Shown here one piece after another: positions 15,571 through 23,480 of a DNA stretch of 57,746 bases. The first letter of the stretch is position 1; the number at the start of each line of letters is the position of its first letter. Position numbers and translations under genes: made by a program. The DNA is taken from positions 1-57,746 of the forward strand of contig CAYUIQ010000018.1 of assembly GCA_964444795.1 (NCBI GenBank). The letters run 5' to 3'. The notes under the pieces were generated by a model, which had not been told where the DNA came from, did no database searches, and saw only the letters and a program-made list of their open reading frames with translations. The stretch comes from JABMRP01 sp964444795 (GTDB taxonomy: Bacteria; Planctomycetota; Planctomycetia; Pirellulales; Thermoguttaceae).

Positions 15571-17568
15571 TTACGGGCTGGCAAGCGTAACGGCCGGCGT
15601 CGAGTCACTCGCCCCTTGATCGTCGTCCTTGCCGTTGACGGCGACAACCCGATAGACCAGCGGTTTGCCCCGCGGGGCGAGATAGTCGATCCACATTTGC
15701 GGATTGTTCTTATCTCCTTGGATGCGCGGCGGTCGGTATGCGATGGCAGTCCACCGGTCGTCGTCGATCTTCCGATCCACGCGGAAACCGGCTTCGTTGT
15801 CCGACGCGTCGGTCCAGTTGATTCGAATCGCGACGTCTCCAAGCACGGCGGCTCGCACTTGGCTCGGCCTGGCGAGTTTGCCGCCGACGTCGCCGATCTG
15901 GGCGCCCGGCATCGATTTCACTCCGCCACCGGCCCGGTTGCCGACAAAGGCGACGTCCGTCGATTCTCGCTGCGCGCCGTGAGTCAATCCGATCCAGCCG
16001 GGCAGCACGTTCCAGCCGAACAGGGCACCGGCCGTGTTGACGTTCCAACCGCCGATGTAGCCCGTCTCTCCGTCGCCTTTGTCGTGCCGGTTGTAGGTGA
16101 TCGCCCAGGAGAAGATCTGCGAGCCGCCGTGGGCCTGGCAGAGAATGCCCTCGCCGTCGTTGCCGGGATCGGAGCCGAGATTATTGAAGGTGTTCTTGTG
16201 GACCCAGACGTTCTTGCCGGCCAGATCGAACGCCCGGGAGAGGTTATCGGAGATGGCCCCGTTGCCTCCCGGCGAAGATTCGAGATGGCCGTCGAGCGTC
16301 AATTCCCAACCGCCGATGCCCTCGGGATCCTTGCCCTGGCGGAGCATTTGCCGCTGGTTGTGATTTCGGGCGATGGTGACCCAATTGCCCGAGACGTCGA
16401 ACCCCTTGTGCCCGTTGTTATAGGCGTAGTTGTCGATCACGGTAACGCCTTCGGCAAAGAATCCCTCGCCGGCCTGGCCGGTCGGCGAACTCTTCGTCAT
16501 CCCCAACATGGTCTTGTTGATCTGGATCGCAACCGTCTTGTTGTAGTCGAACAGCACGACGCTTTGCCGCGGCGGATCGAACCCCATGCTGTTGCCCTTG
16601 CCGGCCGGAAACGTGCGGCGCGTAGTCTGCCGATACTTGAAATTTCGCCCTCGGCTGATCGGCAGCCGGTTATTGGCCACCAACACATGGCGGCCATACG
16701 CGCCGATCCGGGCGCCGAACTTGTGCATGTAGAATCCGTCTTCGCCGAATCCGTCTGGATAGTCGGGCCGGCCCATCTTGACCGAGTCGTTCAGCACGGC
16801 CGCATGTTCCAACACGCAACCAAAGACCAGCCGCCCGCTGCCCACACCGGCTAGCGTTCGACCGCCGCCGGCAAACGGATCCCAAGGGTGCGTGCCGTCG
16901 GGCTTTCGATCGGCCCAAGATCGTTTCACATAGTCGCTCTTCCACGACCCGGCCGTGGCCCAGGTTTCCCCCCACTGGAGGTCCGGTCCGAAGTAGACCA
17001 CACCGCCGACCAGGTGGACCCACACGATGCCGACGTTCTGGATGTCGCCGATTCGCTTCCCTCGCTGGGGCGAAAGGCCGATCAGGTTCCAGTCGCGCGG
17101 CGTTTCGGGCTTGATCGATGAACGCCCGCCGGCGTCGACGGCTTCCTGGCGATGCTTGAAGCCGAAGACGAACTTCGTCGGCAGGTCGAAGCGGCCGGAC
17201 GTTGCCAGCGGCTTGCCCGTGGGCGCCTCGCCACGAATGACGACTCCGCTGGGGAGCATCAATCCGCGACCGCCGGGACCGTCGAACGGCCCGTCGGAAA
17301 AGTTGTACGTGCCGCCCGGGTAGTAGAGCACGCCGCCCCCTTTGGCCGCGAGTTGGTCGCGCGCGTTCTCGAATCGCTCGAAGTCGGTCTTTCCTTGGTC
17401 GAACGCCTTCATGTCGATAATGTTCGACCAGCGGATCCGATCGGTCCAAGCCGGGTAGCCGGCGTTGTCCGAGTAGAAAGTTGCCACCGGATTGTCCGTC
17501 GGCGGCGTCTCCGCGCGGGCGACTCCGGCCGAAGCGAAGATACAACAACAGCACAAGACGTATTTCAT
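15571..17568 (-). CDS. Secreted right-handed beta-helix (pectate-lyase-like) protein with fibronectin III-like C terminus
   Basis: A 665-aa protein with a short signal peptide containing four consecutive cysteines (MKYVLCCCCIFASAGVARA). The opening GGGVLYYPGGTYNFSDGPF and LPSGVVIRGEAP is the pectate-lyase-3-type N-cap that starts a beta-helix. Regular turns rich in N and G follow (VTVIDNYAYNNGHKGFDVSG; NVWVHKNTFNNLGSDPGNDG). The last 110 residues (RAAVLGDVAIRINWTDASDNEAGFRVDRK...) form a fibronectin III-like module. It is a clear paralogue of the gene at 49725-51317, sharing the TDNP...WxDRI/LPW opening and the same GVxxxGxAPxGK block. Likely polysaccharide lyase or hydrolase; catalytic residues cannot be assigned. 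Confidence 0.72.
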   Translation of the reverse strand: MKYVLCCCCIFASAGVARAETPPTDNPVATFYSDNAGYPAWTDRIRWSNIIDMKAFDQGKTDFERFENARDQLAAKGGGVLYYPGGTYNFSDGPFDGPGGRGLMLPSGVVIRGEAPTGKPLATSGRFDLPTKFVFGFKHRQEAVDAGGRSSIKPETPRDWNLIGLSPQRGKRIGDIQNVGIVWVHLVGGVVYFGPDLQWGETWATAGSWKSDYVKRSWADRKPDGTHPWDPFAGGGRTLAGVGSGRLVFGCVLEHAAVLNDSVKMGRPDYPDGFGEDGFYMHKFGARIGAYGRHVLVANNRLPISRGRNFKYRQTTRRTFPAGKGNSMGFDPPRQSVVLFDYNKTVAIQINKTMLGMTKSSPTGQAGEGFFAEGVTVIDNYAYNNGHKGFDVSGNWVTIARNHNQRQMLRQGKDPEGIGGWELTLDGHLESSPGGNGAISDNLSRAFDLAGKNVWVHKNTFNNLGSDPGNDGEGILCQAHGGSQIFSWAITYNRHDKGDGETGYIGGWNVNTAGALFGWNVLPGWIGLTHGAQRESTDVAFVGNRAGGGVKSMPGAQIGDVGGKLARPSQVRAAVLGDVAIRINWTDASDNEAGFRVDRKIDDDRWTAIAYRPPRIQGDKNNPQMWIDYLAPRGKPLVYRVVAVNGKDDDQGASDSTPAVTLASP

Positions 17569-17610
17569 GGTCGTCGTCCCTGCAAAAGGTCCTATTCTGG
17601 TGTGGTCTTG

Positions 17611-19386
17611 CTACTCCAACTTCTGCCCATGCACCGCGTGGAGCCGAAACCATGCCTCGGCAAGCTCGCGGTCGGCTATCCAAAACCAATTCGCTCGTTC
17701 GGCTTCGGGCACGTCTGCGAACTTACGAATGACCGGAGCGTCGGTCGGCATGGCGGGCCCACCAGGGCCATCTTCAGGCTCGGCCGCCCTCTTGGCCGTC
17801 TCGGCGGTACGCGTCCGTGCGGCGCGAACCTCCTCGGCGGTCGCCGCCTGGAAGCCGGTGTTGAGCGTCGACCATTTGGTTCTCAGTCGCACGATCACCA
17901 GCATCGGGTACAGGCCCTGGTGAAGCTCCACGATCTGCTTGTGTGCGACGGCAACACCGTTCAATACCACCCGCACTCGACCGTTCTGCGTGAACGGAGC
18001 GTTGAGCTTCAACTGCATCTTCTTCGGCACGTCAACAACGGTGTAGGCCAGGAGCGTCATCTTATCGCGTTTCTGCAACCCGTTGTTCAGCGTGATGCCG
18101 CCCTCGCGGCGACCGTATCGCGGTTCGATTGGGGAAAACGTCGCCTTGCGTCCGTCGATGGCCACGGTGTCACCCGGTGCGGGGCGTAGCGATGGTAGGC
18201 GGCCGAGCGTCCGCATCGGATCGTCTTTCATGGCAAAGTCCAGCCCCTCTGTCAGTAACCACCGTGCAGGACTTCGTCCAACAGGCAGCGGTTCAACCGG
18301 CACACCCGTCGGCGGCTTGAACCCTCCGACGGGCTCAATGGCGACGAAGGTCGCCGGCCGGTCGTCCCCGGCCGGATCGACCACGTAGCCGTCCTCCGAT
18401 TTCGTCATGGGGATGCGAGGTAACTTGAACAGGTCCTCGACGGCATACGGGCGGATCAGATATCCGGACGACGCATCGACCTGCTCTAGCTCGACCGGCC
18501 CCTTGGTCGGATACTTGCCCGCGGGCAGTCGCAACGAGAGCGCTTTGTCAACATACAGCGTGAGGTAATCCCAAACCCGAATGCAGGTCACTTTGCCGGG
18601 AAACTTCTTACCCCAGCCCGGGCCACCGTTGACGTCGAGGTAGTTGCCGTGCCCGACGTCGTGAGCAACGGCCAAGTGGGGTAGCCAACTCGATCGCGCC
18701 CGGTAATTCAACAGCGACGGCCGCACGTGCCGGTTCCACGTGCCTCCCCATTCGGTTTCGCCGTTGAGGCTGACATGTAAGATGGTCTGGTCGTTCACGT
18801 TCGCCCAACGCTCCGGCGGCCAGGTCGGCGTCTCGGCGTGGTAGGAAATCGTGGCGACGGTGCGACTGGGGTATGCCCAGGCCAGATAGAAGGGAAACTT
18901 GCCCACGGACGATTTGCCAAACGTGATCCACGGCGCGTGGCGAAATTCGTCGATGCCCGTCTCTCGGGCCAGCGAGTCGAGAATCTGGAAGATGACCCGA
19001 TCTCGCGGATTGCCGGCGAGCCGTTCATGGGGATAGTAGCGGAGATAGACAACGGCCATTTCATGTTTGGCGGCAACTCGACGCAAGGCCGCATGTTCGC
19101 CAAAATGTTTCGAATCGGTGTTCTGCCGAATCAACAACACGGCGCGAATGCGTTCGGCCTTGGGAGGGACCCACGCCAAAATAGCCGCGCCCTTGGGCGA
19201 CTTTTTCGCCGGCGGCGCGCCTTTGGGCACCGCAAGGCCGATGGGCCAGTGCGGCAACTCGGCGAATTCTTCCGCACCGGCCACGGAAACCGCACCGGTC
19301 AGAAACGCGCCGAGCAACACGGTCACCATCGCTACGCGGCGACCGGCAGAACGAAACGGCTGATGTTCTCCACTGCAAATGCTCAT
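17611..19386 (-). CDS. Secreted alpha/beta hydrolase-like protein, paralogue 2 of 3, with C-terminal extension
   Basis: A 591-aa protein starting at ATG 19386, where AAGGAG sits 8 bases upstream (ATG 19410 has no ribosome site). Signal segment RRVAMVTVLLGAFLTGAVSVAGA. The elbow reads TFGKSSVG instead of GHSxGG, the acidic loop is VSLNGETEWGGTWN, and the histidine lies in VAHDVGHGNYLDVNG. The family hallmark at the end of the fold is SLRLPAGKYPTKGPVELEQV followed by DASSGYLI. Roughly 200 extra residues follow, with a beta-rich domain (RVRVVLNGVAVAHKQIVEL) and a DxxP-rich acidic tail. The altered elbow leaves the catalytic serine plausible but less certain. It lies between paralogue 3 and the beta-helix gene. 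Confidence 0.65.
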   Translation of the reverse strand: MSICSGEHQPFRSAGRRVAMVTVLLGAFLTGAVSVAGAEEFAELPHWPIGLAVPKGAPPAKKSPKGAAILAWVPPKAERIRAVLLIRQNTDSKHFGEHAALRRVAAKHEMAVVYLRYYPHERLAGNPRDRVIFQILDSLARETGIDEFRHAPWITFGKSSVGKFPFYLAWAYPSRTVATISYHAETPTWPPERWANVNDQTILHVSLNGETEWGGTWNRHVRPSLLNYRARSSWLPHLAVAHDVGHGNYLDVNGGPGWGKKFPGKVTCIRVWDYLTLYVDKALSLRLPAGKYPTKGPVELEQVDASSGYLIRPYAVEDLFKLPRIPMTKSEDGYVVDPAGDDRPATFVAIEPVGGFKPPTGVPVEPLPVGRSPARWLLTEGLDFAMKDDPMRTLGRLPSLRPAPGDTVAIDGRKATFSPIEPRYGRREGGITLNNGLQKRDKMTLLAYTVVDVPKKMQLKLNAPFTQNGRVRVVLNGVAVAHKQIVELHQGLYPMLVIVRLRTKWSTLNTGFQAATAEEVRAARTRTAETAKRAAEPEDGPGGPAMPTDAPVIRKFADVPEAERANWFWIADRELAEAWFRLHAVHGQKLE

Positions 19387-19413
19387 CGAAAGGCTCCTTG
19401 TCAAATTCATCGT

Positions 19414-21012
19414 CTACGGTCTCTCGATCCGAGCCGTTTGCTCCACCGGCGGGGCCGTCGTCACCAACGGTTCGACGCCGCGGCCAAACTGGTAGGCGAC
19501 GACCTTGACCTTGACGGGAAACTTCGCGCGCACGGGCAACTCGGCGATCTTCAACTTGCTGCCGACGATCGTCGCCGGGCCGAAGGCGACGTAGTATTCC
19601 ACCGGCAGGCCCGCGTCGCTGGTGGCCGCGAGCCGAACCGGCCCGGCGTTTGCCTTCACCTTGCCGATTGCGAGGAAGGTGATGGTCTGGTCCGTGCCTT
19701 TGGTCATGCCTTTGAAACCGCGCGGCATCATTCCCACTTGCTCGGTGTGGCGGTACTTGGCGTCGCCGGGGCTGTAAGCCATGAACGTCACGCGGTCGCG
19801 CCCGCCAGCGGGAGCCAGGTTGTCGTACTGCATCCGCAAAGTGTGCGGCCCAGTTGCCACCACCGGTCCGCTCACCGGGCAGACGCGAATCGGCGCGCTG
19901 GAGTGGCCCACCGGGCGGCCGACTTTCGGCCAGCGCGGTCCCCGGCCACCGTGCTGCGAGGGATAGGTATCGGCGTATGCGGGATGCACCTTGAGGGTCT
20001 GCCCGTCGCCGGTCCATGTGAGTCGGGTGAAGAAGAACCGCGTGCCGGCGTCGACCCAATAGGGGTCGCTCCACTTGATGAACTGATCCTTCTTGCCGAA
20101 ACCGCCGGCGTGGTAGGCGACGGTGGCGTGGGCCATCTCTCGATCGAAGTGCCATGCCGCCTTGGCCTTGTCGCCCCCGTACCCCTGATAAGGAGCCGGC
20201 TCGAATCGGCTCGTGTTGATGGTTAGATCCGTGAGCCAGCCTTGCCTGTGATCGATTTCGAGCAGATCGACGGGTTGACGCCCACCGGTGGGTGACTCGG
20301 CCGGGATGCGCGCTTGGGCCGCTTTGCGGATGAACAGCGCCAAGTACTTGGCATTGCGGCCGGACCAGGCGAAGTGGCCCGCGCCCGGTTCCACGACGAT
20401 GCTTCCCAAGTGACGGTCGTTCGCAGTGCGAAACGCAATCAGGGCGTCGCGCCCGCCTTCCCAAGTTTCCCGTCCGGACTGGTCGCGCATCGTTCCACCG
20501 AACTCGTCGAACTGCCCCAGCATCATCAGCGCGGGGATGCCTGGGGGCAACGGTTCATCGCCGCCCGGCGAACCGCCTCGATACTGTACCAATCCGAAAC
20601 AGCGGGCGTGCATCTTTGTGGCCAGCACCTTGGCCTGCGGACCGCCGGCGGAATGGCCCACGAACATCAGCGGCGCCGTCGCCAACTCGCCGTAGGCGGA
20701 GGCCTTGGCCAGGTCGGTCAACACGGTCTGCACGTCGGTTTGGCCCAGTCCACACTTCAGAAAAACGATCGCCAAGTTCTCGGCGGCGCACGCTTGACGG
20801 ATTTGCGGGTCCTTCGCCATTTCCCGCTCCATCAGCGTCATCCCCCCTACCACCGCTCCTCGGATTCGCGGGGCCTGGGGAGGTATCCACAGAAAAGCCG
20901 TAGCTTCCCCCTTGCTGGTCGCCACCGGCACGACGTACTGGAACACCGCCGAAGAGGCCACCGGTGGGAAGGCCAAGAGACAGACAACGACGGCAAGTAA
21001 CGCGGTTTTCAT
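19414..21012 (-). CDS. Secreted alpha/beta hydrolase, paralogue 3 of 3, with C-terminal beta domain
   Basis: A 532-aa protein with signal peptide MKTALLAVVVCLLAFPPVASS. It has an elbow MFVGHSAGGPQAKVLATKM, acidic loop MMLGQFDEFGGTMRDQSGRE, and histidine VEPGAGHFAWSGRNAKYL, so the serine triad is complete. The shared family end ARIPAESPTGGRQPVDLLEI plus QGWLTDLTIN is followed by GYGGDKAKAAWHFDREMAHA, also found in paralogue 1, and then by a beta-sandwich domain with TFMAYSPGDAKYRHTEQ and IVGSKLKIAELPVRAKFPVK. GGGGAAAA-type purine run precedes the ATG. The next gene starts 28 bases downstream, consistent with an operon. Confidence 0.7.
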   Translation of the reverse strand: MKTALLAVVVCLLAFPPVASSAVFQYVVPVATSKGEATAFLWIPPQAPRIRGAVVGGMTLMEREMAKDPQIRQACAAENLAIVFLKCGLGQTDVQTVLTDLAKASAYGELATAPLMFVGHSAGGPQAKVLATKMHARCFGLVQYRGGSPGGDEPLPPGIPALMMLGQFDEFGGTMRDQSGRETWEGGRDALIAFRTANDRHLGSIVVEPGAGHFAWSGRNAKYLALFIRKAAQARIPAESPTGGRQPVDLLEIDHRQGWLTDLTINTSRFEPAPYQGYGGDKAKAAWHFDREMAHATVAYHAGGFGKKDQFIKWSDPYWVDAGTRFFFTRLTWTGDGQTLKVHPAYADTYPSQHGGRGPRWPKVGRPVGHSSAPIRVCPVSGPVVATGPHTLRMQYDNLAPAGGRDRVTFMAYSPGDAKYRHTEQVGMMPRGFKGMTKGTDQTITFLAIGKVKANAGPVRLAATSDAGLPVEYYVAFGPATIVGSKLKIAELPVRAKFPVKVKVVAYQFGRGVEPLVTTAPPVEQTARIERP

Positions 21013-21040
21013 CGGATTTTCCCCGATCTGCCGGTAGCCA

Positions 21041-23440
21041 CTACTTTCGCCAACTCAAAACGCCGTCGATCACCTCGGCTGCCACGGGCTGACCGTTGAC
21101 GATCAACTTCGGTCGGGCCCGGCCGACGCGCAATTGCACTTGGCGCAGGTCGCCCCGGGCAACCACCGTGGCGCGACCGATCCGAATGTACGCGAAATCG
21201 GCAAACGTGAACTGCTCGCCGTGGCCCGTCAACGTAACCGGCGACGCAGACTCGTCGCCGATTCGCAGCAGGATACGGTCGTCGATCTTGCCGCCGGACT
21301 CGCCGACCACGCGCAGGGCCATGGCTTGCGGCGTTTGGGCAATGCGCTGGAAACTCGAAATGGCCGGCTGGCCGTCAAACGGTTCGTGCAGGGCCACGAA
21401 GGTCGCGTCGTCGGCCCGCCGGGAAGCCAGGATCGTGACACCGTCGACAAGCGGCAAGTCGAGCAGACGATCCGGTCGATCTCCCGGCGGCTTGGGGGTC
21501 GACGTGATGTAGGCGGTCGTGTCGTCCTGGCCGAGCATCCGCAAACGCACACCGATCTTGCGCTTCCACCACGCTTCGCCCAGCGGCGTATTCTCCGGCT
21601 CGACCTCCGGCCGTACTTGACGCACAGTGACCATCCAGTCTTCACCGGCCGTCTTGAAGGACAGCTCGTTTTGCAGTTCCTTGATCAAATCGGCCATGTC
21701 CCGCGACGGCCGCCACCGGTTCGCCCTGTCCGGTTCCGCCTTGCCGTAGGTATGAACGATCCAAACGTAGGAGTGCGGCTTGGTGTCGGAGCAGGAGAAG
21801 ACATCCAGCAGATATTCGCGAGTCAGGGCCAGGGCGCGTGTCTCGTCGACGCCCGGATATCGCCCCTCGGTGCGCGCGGCGACAAACTTCACCTCCGGCT
21901 GAAACAGGTGCCGGGTCTGGCAATCGTCGGTGAATTGCGGTTCAATGCTGCCGGTTTGGCCCCAGTCGTCGACCTTGACGTGGCCGTCGACCATGACCGA
22001 ACAGTGACTGCGAACGCTACGGCTGAAGCCGAACGCATAGCCCGGGTCGGACTTGGGGTTCAGGTAGATCGGGCGGTTGAAACCGTAGAAACCGCACAGT
22101 GCGAAGGCGTCGTTCACGTTGTGTGCGTAGTTCGCCGCCAGACGCAGACAGACCGCCGGAGCGGGCGACTCCCAATGGCTGGAGCCCTCCTCGGCGCGCA
22201 GCATCACGATTCCGCGCTGGGGATAAACTGCCGATGGGGCCAGGGGAGGATCGGCATTGGGGAGGTGAATCGGATCGAGGCCGAAGAATAGGGTAGGTGT
22301 GTAGATTTTGTCCGCCGGGCCGCGCATCCGTGCGAGGTAGTAGTCGAAACCGGCATCGGGCCAGAGCTTGTGCCCCCATTCGAACCACAGGAGGGTCTGC
22401 ATCTTTTCGGTCTTGTCGTTGTCCCACTGCGGCGAACGCCCGCGCGTCGTGCCGCCCCAGGCGCCGTGCGATCGCCACACTTCGTTGCCGCCACGGCCGT
22501 TGGCGAAGTAACCTTCGACGGTGGCGTGCTCCAGGGGCATCCACGGTCGCACGTCGCCCGCCGAGATGCGCGGATACCGGGGGCGACCGGAACCGAGGTC
22601 GATTCGCGGGAAGGTCATGCGGATGACCGACTCGATGTGCCCGCGCATTGAGGCGCCGCCTTGACCCTGGTAGCCGAACCCCAATTCGTCGAGCCCGAGA
22701 TTGCGCACGGCAGTGCAATACATCAGCAAAGCGCCGGGAGTGGACCCCATCTTGCTGAACTCTTCGCTGTAGAAGCCGCTGTCGCCAAGGTATTCGTCGA
22801 AGTACCACTGGACGCTGCCGTGCTCGGCCCAAGTTTCGCGGATCAGTTCTTCGTCGCGCAAGGCCGCGGCGGCCAAGTTGGCACTGATCTTCCATGGAAA
22901 GATGATGTTGGGCAGCCAGTTGGTCCGCGTGTAGCGCCCTTCATCGCCATCGTAGCGAGCATAGTCCCGCTCGTTGTTGTAGAGCTTCGTGTCGTACGTT
23001 CCGCCCGGCTTGATGGCGTACTGGATGTAACGCCGCAGCCGTTTTTCGACGGCGTTCCGCTCCTCGGGCGACAGTTCGTGGTAAAGAAGATCATAGGCCA
23101 AAATGCGCCACTCGAGCGATGCCCCGAGCGGATCGGGCGCCTTGACCCAGCTCAGCAGCCGGTCCTTTTCGATCTGGCCGGCCTCCTGATCTCCCATGAC
23201 GGCGTAGCGGAACAGATGGCGGATTTCGTCGCCTTGGCGATCGGTGGAAGCTACCATTTCCTCATACGCCTTCTTCGCCCACGGCTGGGTTTCGATCTTC
23301 TTGCGCATCTCGCGCAAGTCCTTGGAAGTCCAAAGTAGGAAAGGATGCTCGACCTTCGCTACTTCCGCGGCGAGGGCCATGCCCGCAAGGCCCCAGGCCA
23401 GGGCGAACACCAAGACGCGCGCGATTCGATTTGCACTCAT
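21041..23440 (-). CDS. Secreted heparinase II/III-like polysaccharide lyase
   Basis: A 799-aa protein with a strong AGGAGGA ribosome site and signal peptide (MSANRIARVLVFALAWGLAGMALA). An alpha-toroid occupies about residues 30-400. The usual GHxHADxLSF histidine block appears in the modified form NYAHNVNDAFALCGFYGFNR, and SVRSHCSVMVDGHVKVDDW matches the family strand 'RSTxAHNTVxVDG'. C-terminal residues form beta-sheets. The family cleaves uronic acid-containing polysaccharides by beta-elimination. Because the histidine block is altered (NYAHNVNDA), the exact lyase class is uncertain. It overlaps nothing and is spaced 40 bases from the next lyase-like gene. Confidence 0.72.
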   Translation of the reverse strand: MSANRIARVLVFALAWGLAGMALAAEVAKVEHPFLLWTSKDLREMRKKIETQPWAKKAYEEMVASTDRQGDEIRHLFRYAVMGDQEAGQIEKDRLLSWVKAPDPLGASLEWRILAYDLLYHELSPEERNAVEKRLRRYIQYAIKPGGTYDTKLYNNERDYARYDGDEGRYTRTNWLPNIIFPWKISANLAAAALRDEELIRETWAEHGSVQWYFDEYLGDSGFYSEEFSKMGSTPGALLMYCTAVRNLGLDELGFGYQGQGGASMRGHIESVIRMTFPRIDLGSGRPRYPRISAGDVRPWMPLEHATVEGYFANGRGGNEVWRSHGAWGGTTRGRSPQWDNDKTEKMQTLLWFEWGHKLWPDAGFDYYLARMRGPADKIYTPTLFFGLDPIHLPNADPPLAPSAVYPQRGIVMLRAEEGSSHWESPAPAVCLRLAANYAHNVNDAFALCGFYGFNRPIYLNPKSDPGYAFGFSRSVRSHCSVMVDGHVKVDDWGQTGSIEPQFTDDCQTRHLFQPEVKFVAARTEGRYPGVDETRALALTREYLLDVFSCSDTKPHSYVWIVHTYGKAEPDRANRWRPSRDMADLIKELQNELSFKTAGEDWMVTVRQVRPEVEPENTPLGEAWWKRKIGVRLRMLGQDDTTAYITSTPKPPGDRPDRLLDLPLVDGVTILASRRADDATFVALHEPFDGQPAISSFQRIAQTPQAMALRVVGESGGKIDDRILLRIGDESASPVTLTGHGEQFTFADFAYIRIGRATVVARGDLRQVQLRVGRARPKLIVNGQPVAAEVIDGVLSWRK

Positions 23441-23480
23441 CGGAGATCTCCTCCTGTGTGAAAGGCCCTCGCCCGCGAGA

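Noticed and set aside
18838..20464. Two long frames (462 and 467 codons) overlapping alpha/beta hydrolase genes.
   Set aside because: One is antisense and one is same-strand out-of-frame; both lack starts and domains, while the hydrolases have signal peptides and triads.
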